From JBBRYW01 sp038237235 (GTDB lineage: Bacteria > Actinomycetota > Thermoleophilia > Gaiellales > Gaiellaceae): 13,297 nucleotides of DNA. Shown here piece by piece: positions 1 through 5,563 of the stretch. Both the position numbers and the translations under genes were made by a program. The stretch is from NCBI GenBank assembly GCA_038237235.1, contig JBBRYW010000092.1:1-13297 (forward strand). Direction: 5' to 3'. Position 1 is the first letter of the stretch; each line of letters opens with the position of its first letter. The notes below the pieces were generated by a model. That model did not search any database. It saw nothing but the letters and a program-made list of their open reading frames with translations, and had not been told where the DNA came from.

Positions 1-516
1 ACAGAACTTCTCCCAGCAGACCTGCACGTTGGCGCCCATCACCAGGTTCGGCCGGTCGGCCGCCGCGCCCAGAGCCCGGCGCCGCGCGCGCCAGCGCCAC
101 TTGAGCGCCATGCCGCCGAGCATGCACGCCTCGCTCGAGCCGGTCGTCGAGCAGCCGGTGCCGTGGCTGGCGTCCTGCGCTCCCCACAGCGCGGAGAGCA
201 TGTTCACACAGCGCCGCTCGAGCTCGGCGGTCTGCGGGTACTCATCCTTGTCGATCATGTTCTTGTCCACGCACTCATCGATGAGCGCGCGGGCCTCGGG
301 CTCCATCCACGTGGTCACGAACGTGGCGAGGTTGAGCCGCGCGTTGCCGTCGAGCATCAACTCGTCATGGACGATCTGGTAGGCCATCTCCGCCGGCATC
401 TCGCCGTCGGGCAGCCGCAGCCGCGGCACCTCACCGCTCTCGCCAGGCCGCGCGAACTGCGGCCTGACATCGACGACGTCACGTATTTCGTGGGCGACAT
501 GGTCTTGCAGCGGCAT
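1..516 (-). CDS. gadB: Glutamate decarboxylase, N-terminal part (runs off left edge)
   Basis: PLP-dependent decarboxylase that converts glutamate to GABA and CO2, consuming a cytoplasmic proton; in bacteria it usually serves acid resistance or GABA metabolism. Reading minus from the ATG at 516 gives 172 codons without a stop to the window edge. Family landmarks appear in the right order: a YQIVHDELMLDGNARLNLATF-like segment (about residues 47-67), a DKNMIDKDEYPQTAELERRCVNM block (about 85-107), TGSSEACMLGGMALKWRWR (about 122-140), and PNLVMGANVQVCWEKF just before the edge. The PLP-binding lysine lies in the missing two thirds. The start is supported by a GGAGGG ribosome site six bases upstream and by N-terminal alignment with known GadB. 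No partner antiporter is visible. Recognition of the family is firm; physiological role is inferred. Confidence 0.93.
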   Translation of the reverse strand, partial: MPLQDHVAHEIRDVVDVRPQFARPGESGEVPRLRLPDGEMPAEMAYQIVHDELMLDGNARLNLATFVTTWMEPEARALIDECVDKNMIDKDEYPQTAELERRCVNMLSALWGAQDASHGTGCSTTGSSEACMLGGMALKWRWRARRRALGAAADRPNLVMGANVQVCWEKFC

Positions 517-522
517 GCGGTT

Positions 523-528
523 CCCTCC
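523..528 (-). promoter_or_regulatory. Shine-Dalgarno site of gadB
   Basis: GGAGGG on the minus strand, six bases before the ATG at 516. It fixes the gadB start and contrasts with the many genes in this window that show no ribosome site and appear leaderless. The 517-677 stretch upstream otherwise shows no gene. Confidence 0.7.
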
Positions 529-677
529 GGCAGTCGACGGGCTGGGCGGGGCGGATGGTTCCAGCTCGCGGTGTCCCCGGCGTTCTCTCACGCGAGCGTC
601 GCTGCGGGTTTGGGGCCCGCGAGGCCCGGCCGGAGACCAGGAGATGTCGGGCATTGGGCTGCACGGCGTCGCGGCGC

Positions 678-1205
678 CTACTGGGATCCGGCTCGGCGGG
701 ACCGTTCGAGCTCGGCGATGTCGCGCAGGTCCTCTTCGCGACCGGCTGCCTGCTTCATGGCGATGAGGTCCTCGTAGCCGGCGAAGCGAGGCGACTGCGC
801 GAAGCCGGGAAGCTCGGGAGCGATGGCACCCTTGCGGAGTCGCTCGTAGCTGCTCATCCCGTCCACGTACTGCATGACATCCAGGCGGCCAAGTCGGGTG
901 CGCAGGAGCCAGTTTCCGCCCTGCTCGAGGTTCTCCAGGTTGATCGCGGGCAGCTCCGGTGGCTCGAAGTCGCCCTCGGCCAGGTGCTCCGCGTTCAGGT
1001 CCTCAAGCGCCGCCAACAGCCGCTTGAGATTCGATCGGCCGGGCTCGGGCACGATGTCGACGTCCTTGGTTCCCCGCACGTAGCCGTGCGCGGCCAGCGA
1101 ATAGCCGCCGATGACGACGAACTCCACTCCGTGTCGAGTCAACGACGCCAGCAGGTCCAGCGCTCTGAGCGGGGGCTCACGCCGGTGCACGGCCCTCCCG
1201 CTCAA
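678..1205 (-). CDS. AbiEii/MenT-like nucleotidyltransferase (putative toxin)
   Basis: Protein of 175 aa with a minimal nucleotidyltransferase fold. Seen directly: VVIGGYSLAAHG with the paired glycines at residues 33-34, the metal-binding TKDVDIV pair D48/D50, a probable third acidic residue in RLDVMQ (D109), and the late motif EDLIAMKQAAGREEDLRDIAEL (residues 145-166), which is common in this class of stand-alone NTases. Family knowledge: such proteins paired with small HTH proteins often behave as toxins that add nucleotides to tRNA or other targets, or are uncharacterised relatives. Its ATG overlaps the stop of the upstream HTH gene (ATGA, four bases), so the two are translationally coupled. 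The last residues are basic and poorly conserved-looking. The fold is clear; toxicity and substrate are inferred. Confidence 0.82.
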   Translation of the reverse strand: MSGRAVHRREPPLRALDLLASLTRHGVEFVVIGGYSLAAHGYVRGTKDVDIVPEPGRSNLKRLLAALEDLNAEHLAEGDFEPPELPAINLENLEQGGNWLLRTRLGRLDVMQYVDGMSSYERLRKGAIAPELPGFAQSPRFAGYEDLIAMKQAAGREEDLRDIAELERSRRAGSQ

Positions 1206-1525
1206 GACCTCGCGCTGCCGCCGGCGATCGTGGTCAGGGCGTGTGAGAGCTCAGCAGCCTGAACGACGCGCTCGCCGGGCGACAACTTCATGTCCGCTCG
1301 GAGCTCCTTGAGCGACTGGTTCCCGCGCGGGCCCGGCAGGGCGCTCACCTCGAGGCGCTCGCCCATCGACTGCAGGATTCGATCGAGCGTTTCGACGCTG
1401 GGGGACACCTCGCCGCGTTCGATGCGCGAGATGTGCGTCTGGCTCGTGCGGCACCGGCGCGCCAGCGAGCGCTGACCGATCCCGTGTCGGCGGCGGGTCG
1501 TCCGGACGAGCTCAGCGGCGGTCAT
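1202..1525 (-). CDS. XRE/Cro-type HTH protein (putative antitoxin)
   Basis: Protein of 107 aa. Residues about 5-58 form a Cro/C1 helix-turn-helix: RRRHGIGQRSLARR, SQTHISRIERGEVSPSVETLDRILQSMG, with the recognition helix around TSQTHISRIE (27-36). The C-terminal half (60-107) has no motif I recognise and is the likely toxin-contacting part. It is the first gene of a two-gene unit, ending in a four-base overlap with the nucleotidyltransferase, the usual antitoxin-first order. The ATG at 1525 has no ribosome site but follows a TAGACT -10 box by six bases, so the message is probably leaderless. Autorepression is expected for such HTH antitoxins but no clear operator palindrome is seen. It could instead be a simple regulator of its neighbour. 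Confidence 0.85.
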   Translation of the reverse strand: MTAAELVRTTRRRHGIGQRSLARRCRTSQTHISRIERGEVSPSVETLDRILQSMGERLEVSALPGPRGNQSLKELRADMKLSPGERVVQAAELSHALTTIAGGSARS

Positions 1526-1531
1526 CGGAAC

Positions 1532-1537
1532 AGTCTA
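1532..1537 (-). promoter_or_regulatory. -10 box TAGACT of the HTH/NTase pair
   Basis: TAGACT on the minus strand ends six bases before the ATG at 1525, placing transcription start at or next to the A of the start codon. No convincing -35 is visible. Position matches the TANNNT arrangement seen ahead of several other genes in this window. Confidence 0.5.
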
Positions 1538-1748
1538 GCCCAGATATGGGTTCGGGAGGCCCCCGGACGCGGTCGGCCGCCCACTCAAGGCGCAAGGCGC
1601 CGTCATCCGCGGGGATGAACGGCTCTGCACCGCGTCCATCTCGATTCGGAGCGCTTGGTCGCGCGGTGCGTCGCAGCAGCGCGCGGCCGCCACGACGTCC
1701 GCGCGCGCCACGACGACGACTGCGCCGTCCGACAACCGCCGCGGCGAT

Positions 1749-1788
1749 GCCCGGCCGGCCGTGAGGCCGGGCGGTAGGCGGCGCCTAC
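1749..1788. repeat. Two adjacent perfect inverted repeats
   Basis: GCCCGGCC (1749-1756) pairs with GGCCGGGC (1765-1772) across an eight-base loop; GTAGGC (1774-1779) pairs with GCCTAC (1783-1788) across three bases. They lie over the first possible start codon of the small membrane protein gene. They could be a regulatory structure or a terminator without a T-tract; in DNA this GC-rich, chance is also possible. The rest of 1526-1748 shows no gene I can support. Confidence 0.4.
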
Positions 1789-2072
1789 GCCACGGCGTGC
1801 TCGGCCTCGCGTTGACCGTCCCCGGCGTGGTCGCGCTCGCCCTCGGCCACGTCCTCGTCGGCGTTGGTCTGCTCGCAGTCGTCGCGATCCCGGCCTGGGC
1901 TCACGCAACGCTGAATGAGCTGCGCGGCCTCCGAGGGGAGATCCGCCCCGGCCAGTCGGTCACGCTGCCCGACGGCACGGTCACGCCCCTCCAGGCGGCG
2001 CGGATGGAGAGCTGGGACGCCGTCATGGGCGACACGGGCTTCTCGGACGGCGGAGGCGGCGGCGGGAGTTGA
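1761..2072 (+). CDS. Small membrane protein of unknown function
   Basis: Up to 103 aa. The codons are strongly G/C-ending, and the product makes more sense than the opposite strand's Arg/Ala-rich reading. Residues about 13-48 are a long hydrophobic stretch with two likely membrane segments (LGLALTVPGVVALALG and VLVGVGLLAVVAIPAWA) and a tight turn between. After this comes a hydrophilic tail with RGEIRPGQSVTLPDGTVTP, AARMESWDAVMGD and a terminal run of glycines. The start is uncertain: GTG at 1761 lies inside a hairpin, and GTG at 1797 would begin directly at the first membrane segment. No ribosome site is evident for either. I do not recognise the family; nothing nearby suggests a pathway. 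Confidence 0.5.
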   Translation: MRPGGRRRLRHGVLGLALTVPGVVALALGHVLVGVGLLAVVAIPAWAHATLNELRGLRGEIRPGQSVTLPDGTVTPLQAARMESWDAVMGDTGFSDGGGGGGS

Positions 2073-2271
2073 CGTCTCCACCCGGCCGGGCGGGGCGAAG
2101 AGGGATCCACGACGCCGTGCGATCAGCCGTTGCTTCACGAGAAGTCCGGGAGAACCCGGCGTCGCCGGTCCCGCGGCCCACGACAGGAGGCGGATCCCGC
2201 CGTCCCGCCTCGCGGCCGAGCCAGATCTCGGGCGGATCAACTTGCTGTCCCTGTCCGAGACCCGGATCGGG

Positions 2272-2689
2272 CTATGCCTCGGGATGCGGGGCGATCAGTG
2301 TCCCGCCGGGGATGTGCGTGGCCACGCGGCGAGGGTCACGCGTGAGGAGAGGCCGAGCGGTGACGGCCGCGTGGGCGGCGATCAGGAAGTCAGGGAGGAT
2401 CGCTTCCCGGGCGCCGCAGGCACGGCGGTAGGCGACGTGGGCGTGGCCGGCGAGGAAGGCGCCCGCTGCCGGAATCTCCTCGATCAGCGCCATCGACGGG
2501 AGCGCCCGCCGCAGTGCCTCGATGCCGGAGAATCGAGGTGCGATCTCGGCGAGGACGACGACGTTGAGAATGATCCCGCCACGCTGCGCTGCGTGGGTGA
2601 GCTCGGTCTGCGACCAGTCACCCAGCGCGCGTCCGCGGTGAAGACAGCAGCACGCTGCTGTCGACGACGGTTCCCGCTGCCAGGCTCAA
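2272..2689 (-). pseudogene. vapC: VapC-type PIN-domain toxin, broken by two frameshifts
   Basis: PIN-domain ribonuclease toxins carry four acidic residues, and all are recoverable here only by changing frame twice. The first frame, from a TTG at 2689 that overlaps the antitoxin stop (TTGA), reads TVVDSSVLL. A second frame reads VFTADARW (about 2645-2622). A third frame, from about 2622 to the stop at 2272, reads ALGDWSQTELTHAAQ, then VVVLAEIAPRF, ILPDFLIAAHAAV and LLTRDPRRV. Total length (~139 codons) equals a normal VapC. As read, the first frame stops at a TGA near 2619 and the only remaining ORF (ATG at 2493) lacks the catalytic N-terminus, so no active toxin is expected unless the indels are sequencing errors. 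Confidence 0.8.
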
Positions 2690-2901
2690 CCGCGGGTCAG
2701 CGCGAGGATCTCGTTGGTGCTCAGCGCGACGTCGCCGGCGCCGCGCACGCGCGCGATCTCATCAGCGGCGCGATCGGCGTCGACGAGCAGCCGGGCGCCA
2801 GCCCCGTCGAGCTGAAACTCGACGTCGCTGCCCGGCTGGATCCCCAGCGCGCGCCGGACCTCGAGCGGAATCGTGACCTGGCCTTTCTGGGTGACACGCA
2901 C
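2686..2901 (-). CDS. vapB: AbrB/MazE-type antitoxin (VapB-like)
   Basis: Protein of 71 aa starting at the GTG at 2901. Residues 1-40 are a swapped-hairpin AbrB domain: RVTQKGQVTIPLEVRRALGI followed by PGSDVEFQLDGAGARLL. The tail (about 41-71, with DEIARVRGAGD and TNEILALTRG) is the usual toxin-wrapping segment. A longer upstream reading to 3084 exists but is low-complexity and would swallow the operator; the GTG start is preferred because a TAGTCT -10 box lies seven bases upstream and the AbrB motif begins right there. Its stop overlaps the presumed TTG start of the PIN toxin. The antitoxin is intact while its toxin is broken, so it may persist as a free repressor of its own promoter. Confidence 0.85.
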   Translation of the reverse strand: MRVTQKGQVTIPLEVRRALGIQPGSDVEFQLDGAGARLLVDADRAADEIARVRGAGDVALSTNEILALTRG

Positions 2902-2904
2902 AGC

Positions 2905-2929
2905 AGTAAGACTAGCAAGTATTACTAGC
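2905..2929 (-). promoter_or_regulatory. vapB promoter with tandem 12-bp operator repeats
   Basis: On the plus strand AGTAAGACTAGC (2905-2916) and AGTATTACTAGC (2918-2929) are direct repeats with two mismatches and a one-base spacer, so the period is 13 bp. On the minus strand the same bases include TGCTAGTCT, an extended -10 box whose TAGTCT (2909-2914) ends seven bases before the GTG at 2901. Overlap of repeats and -10 suggests autorepression by the AbrB-type antitoxin. The A/T-rich patch stands out from its surroundings. Confidence 0.55.
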
Positions 2930-3069
2930 CTGCGGGATACAGCTCTCCCACTTTCTACGCACCAACGCGAATGGAGCATGAGAGCTCCTACACGACCGAT
3001 GGCAAAGTCGCCTGCAACCGCGTCCGCTCCCCGCGCGGGTCGCAAGGTCCGCCGCGCCGCGCCGCCGAC

Positions 3070-3075
3070 TACCCT
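3070..3075 (+). promoter_or_regulatory. -10 box TACCCT of the GHKL ATPase gene
   Basis: TACCCT ends seven bases before the ATG at 3083, again a leaderless layout. It supports the 3083 start over the longer upstream reading, whose N-terminal residues look non-coding. Confidence 0.4.
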
Positions 3076-3082
3076 GGCCCGC

Positions 3083-3890
3083 ATGCCCGAGCTGCTGCCG
3101 ACTTCGGCGGTGCACGTCGGTGCCGTGCGCGGCCGCTACTTTCGCGAGAACTTCGCCCAGGGCGGAATCGATCTGATGCAAACCGTTCCGGAGCTGGTCA
3201 CGAACGCCGACGCGGCGATCGCCGAGAGCGGTCCCGAGCGCGAGCGGATCGAGTTGCGCTTCGGCGCGCCCGCGGACGAGTTCCATCAGGCGTGGCGGGC
3301 GCAGATGCGGGCGCTTCGCGTGCCCCGCCCTCCTGAGCTGGCGCTTCGAGGTCGCGCTGCGCGGACGATGGCGTCGGAGTCGATGCCGCCACCGTCGATC
3401 GACGCCTCGGTGCGCTCGGCGATCTGCCGGAGCATCGGGGCCAGCGCGGCTTGGGCGCGGACTGCGTGATGTGTGGTTGGCGCAGGGCGCCGGGCGGATC
3501 GAGGGCGTTCGCGGCGGACGAGCGATCGAGTCGTGGCTCTTCCCCGCCGGCGATGACCCGTACGCGTACGTCCACGTCCGCGACGAGCCGGCGCCCGGCG
3601 CCCCGCCGGGTACGTGTGTGACGGTTCCGCTGACGGTCGAGCGGCTCCCGGCCGACGGTCGACTCCGGGCGCTGGTATCACAGCTCGTACAGCGTCCTCG
3701 CGGAGGCCGCGGGCCACACGGCCGAGCTCGTGGTGCTCGTCGTGCGCCTTCGCGCGAGCGGCTGCGTGCGTGAGATCGCCCCCGAGGACGAGGACGAGGA
3801 CGCCGAGGCCGAGGCCCATTTCGACCCCGAGACCGGCGTGGTGACCGTCTTCGAGGGCCGTCGCGAGTTCAATGCCCTCGAGCGCGCCGC
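3083..3890 (+). pseudogene. GHKL/Hsp90-like ATPase, multiply frameshifted
   Basis: The first frame from ATG 3083 reads YFRENFAQGG and then VPELVTNADAAIA, the N-box of a Bergerat-fold ATPase (E37, N41, D43), and continues to about 3310. The reading must then hop: WRFEVALR near 3339, then DDGVGVDAATVDRRLG (the DxGxG box) near 3364 with GQRGLG after it, then GLRDVWLAQGAGRIEGV from about 3455, ESWLFPAGDDPYAYVHVRDE and GTCVTVPL to about 3672, then a third frame with ELVVLVVRL and FDPETGVVTVFEG. At least four frame changes are needed within 600 bases, so no full protein is made. ATPases of this type occur in DNA repair, chaperone and defence contexts; which one this was cannot be told. The 3' limit is approximate and the last part may not belong. 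Confidence 0.6.
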
Positions 3891-4069
3891 ACGCCGGGGA
3901 TCGCGTCACGCTCGAGCACCAGTTGCGCCAGCGCGTCGCGCTGACCGGGAGAGGGGCCGGAGCACGGCGACGGGTCGTCCTCGCGACGTGACGGCGAAGC
4001 TCTCGCCTCCTCGACCCGACGTAGGTACACGCTGAGATCGCGACGAAGTTGGCGGAACATGGTAGTCAC
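3869..4069 (-). pseudogene. Phd/YefM-like antitoxin with two compensating frameshifts
   Basis: The outer frame (GTG 4069, or ATG at 4060) reads FRQLRRDLSVYLRRVEE, loses sense, and recovers as DALAQLVLERDAIPG. The lost middle is present in the next frame as GESFAVTSRGRPVAVLRPLSRSARR. Joined, these give a standard Phd antitoxin: N-terminal dimer/DNA-binding domain with the VTSRGRPVAVL strand, then a toxin-binding tail. As read, the 66-aa ORF has a scrambled centre and is unlikely to fold. No toxin follows on the minus strand; that DNA belongs to the ATPase remnant on plus. It lies 34 bases after the fic stop and could have been cotranscribed. Confidence 0.65.
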
Positions 4070-4103
4070 GACCCGATGAAGGGATCACCGTTATCCGCGC
4101 AGA

Positions 4104-5132
4104 TCACTGCGACGGGCGCTGGTAGCGGGTGGCGACGTATTCGTCGACCCACGCGCGCGTGCTGCGCCAGGTTCCGTCGGCCGCCTTCGAGGCTTTCAGC
4201 CGCCCCCGCGTGGCAGCTACTCGGAGCGCGTTGGCCGAGAGCCTTTCGGACGCGAGCGCGGGTAGCGGCACGAGGCGCGCCGGCCCGGCGATGGCGGGCA
4301 CGACGAACTTGTGGAGGTTGTCGAGGATCGCGCGCGCGAGGAACTCTCCGAGAGGGCCATGGTCGCCCTGGTCGGCGCGTCGCAGCGCCGCCAGGTAGCG
4401 CGCTCGATCTCCCTTGTAGATGATCGCCGGGGGGTAGCCAAGACGCACCAGGAGCAGGTTCAGGACCAGACGACCCGCGCGGCCGTTGCCGTCGAGGAAT
4501 GGGTGGATCTGCTCGAAGCGCTCGTGCAGCCGGGCGAGCCTTTCGGGTTCGGCTCCTTGACCTTCGCTTCGCAGCTCCTGCGCGTCGGAGATCCAGTCGG
4601 CGACCAGAGGGGGCACGTCGGGCCATGAGGGCGGCTGCATGCCGCTCGGGAACGCCTGTAAGTCGTGCACGCGGAAGGACCCGGGACGCTCGGCGTCCGT
4701 GGCGTCGGGGTGCGGTGCGACATCCCAAACGGCGGTGAGCGCGAGGCGGTGGAGATGCCGAAGCTCGGTCTGCGAGAGCAGTTCGCCGCTCGACCATTCG
4801 CCGGCGTCGATCGCTTGGCCATAGACCCAGGTCGCGGCGTCAGCGTATCCCCGCACCTCCAGGTACTCGCGCAGCTCCTTGTTGCCGACCGCGCGCCCTT
4901 CGGCGAGCAGCTGCTCGACCTGCTTGAGCACAAGCGTGTTTCCCTCGATCGCCGTCGAGTGGTGTGCCTCCTCGAGCCATATACCGCGCCAGATGCCCTC
5001 CGCCTCCACGGGCGACGGCAGACCCCCGAGGCGGTCGCGCAGCTCACCGATCTGGACGCGCAGCCGCTCATAGACCGCGGCTCGTGCCGGCCGGCCGCGA
5101 CGGGGTTCCAGTAGTTTGTGCGGCTGAGGCAC
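4104..5132 (-). CDS. Fic-domain protein AMP-transferase, class II type
   Basis: Protein of 342 aa. Fic enzymes transfer AMP, or another nucleotide moiety, from a nucleotide to a target hydroxyl. The active-site motif is complete: HPFLDGNGRAGR at residues 210-221 (catalytic H210, D214, N216, R218, R221). An inhibitory helix motif SxxxEG is present at residues 59-64 within HHSTAIEGNT, placed N-terminally as in class II Fic proteins, so autoinhibition is expected. An N-terminal Fic_N-like segment (about 1-65) precedes it. The C-terminal ~90 residues (SERLSANALRVAATRGRL, STRAWVDEY) look like a small winged-helix/DNA-binding module. The start is the GTG at 5132, because TACAAT lies six bases upstream; the longer ORF to 5258 adds an Arg-rich tail with no family resemblance. 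No dedicated antitoxin gene is adjacent. Substrate unknown. Confidence 0.93.
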   Translation of the reverse strand: MPQPHKLLEPRRGRPARAAVYERLRVQIGELRDRLGGLPSPVEAEGIWRGIWLEEAHHSTAIEGNTLVLKQVEQLLAEGRAVGNKELREYLEVRGYADAATWVYGQAIDAGEWSSGELLSQTELRHLHRLALTAVWDVAPHPDATDAERPGSFRVHDLQAFPSGMQPPSWPDVPPLVADWISDAQELRSEGQGAEPERLARLHERFEQIHPFLDGNGRAGRLVLNLLLVRLGYPPAIIYKGDRARYLAALRRADQGDHGPLGEFLARAILDNLHKFVVPAIAGPARLVPLPALASERLSANALRVAATRGRLKASKAADGTWRSTRAWVDEYVATRYQRPSQ

Positions 5133-5138
5133 ATCGGA

Positions 5139-5144
5139 ATTGTA
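5139..5144 (-). promoter_or_regulatory. -10 box TACAAT of fic
   Basis: TACAAT on the minus strand, a near-consensus -10, ends six bases before the GTG at 5132. A leaderless start is implied; no ribosome site is present. The best -10 match in the window. Confidence 0.6.
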
Positions 5145-5322
5145 CCGAACACTTTTTAGGTAGCGACGGGCAGAGGAGATACGACCGCGGTGAGGACGTC
5201 GAGGAGACCGCTGCTGGTCGACGACGTTCGCGCGCGGCCGGGTACAACGGCGGGTCATGCGCGAGGATCTCGTGGGGGCTCAGCAGATCTCGACGATCAG
5301 CTCGGACTCATATCGTGGCGCT

Positions 5323-5353
5323 GGTCTGGGCCCCGTCGAACAGCGCCCAGACC
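5323..5353. repeat. Perfect 9-bp inverted repeat upstream of the recC remnant
   Basis: GGTCTGGGC (5323-5331) pairs perfectly with GCCCAGACC (5345-5353) across 13 bases, 17 bases before the recC GTG. No T-tract follows, so it is not a typical terminator; it may be an operator or an mRNA 5' structure. The remainder of 5145-5322 holds nothing I can identify. Confidence 0.5.
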
Positions 5354-5370
5354 CCGAGAACGCTTGAACC

Positions 5371-5563
5371 GTGCTTCACATCCACCGAGCTGAACGTGCT
5401 GACGGCCTGGTCGCGGCGCTCGGCGGACTCCTGGCCGATCCCCCGCCGGACCCGTTCGCGCCGGAGGTCGTCGCCGTTCCGACGCGCGGGATGGAGCGCT
5501 GGCTGACGCAGAGGATGTCGGCGTGTCTCGGAGCGGGGCCGGGGCGTTTCGACGGCGTGTGCG
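5371..5563 (+). pseudogene. recC: recC 5' fragment (first ~64 codons)
   Basis: From the GTG at 5371 the reading MLHIHRAERADGLVAAL, then PFAPEVVAVPTRGMERWLTQRMSA and GRFDGVC matches the extreme N-terminus of RecC, the gamma subunit of exodeoxyribonuclease V, which recognises Chi and holds the DNA ends. RecC proteins are about 1,000 residues or more; here the similarity stops after ~64 codons and the frame runs on for ~55 Arg/His-rich codons to a stop at 5730. The DNA continues at once with recB sequence in another frame. The remnant cannot make a functional subunit. Confidence 0.8.

Noticed and set aside
163..777. Open readings on the plus strand of up to 204 codons opposite gadB
   Set aside because: The minus strand gives an unmistakable glutamate decarboxylase; the plus readings are antisense shadows common in GC-rich DNA.
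555..1262. 235-codon plus-strand reading opposite the nucleotidyltransferase
   Set aside because: The minus strand carries the NTase motifs and the coupled HTH gene.
1535..1735. Minus-strand TTG reading beginning LSDGAVVVVARADVVAAAR
   Set aside because: The first 35 codons look protein-like, but the rest is not, there is no start signal, and I know no similar protein.
1785..2240. 151-codon minus-strand reading opposite the small membrane protein
   Set aside because: Arg/Ala/Gly-rich with no motif; codon third positions favour the plus strand.
2902..3084. N-terminal extension of the AbrB antitoxin to 3084
   Set aside because: It would cover the operator and promoter and shows no family similarity; the domain begins at the GTG at 2901.
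3286..3909. 207-codon minus-strand reading that could have been the missing toxin of the Phd antitoxin
   Set aside because: It has no PIN, RelE or Doc features and is antisense to the GHKL ATPase motifs.
5133..5258. Upstream extension of the Fic protein
   Set aside because: Arg-rich residues without Fic similarity; the GTG at 5132 has a well-placed -10 box.
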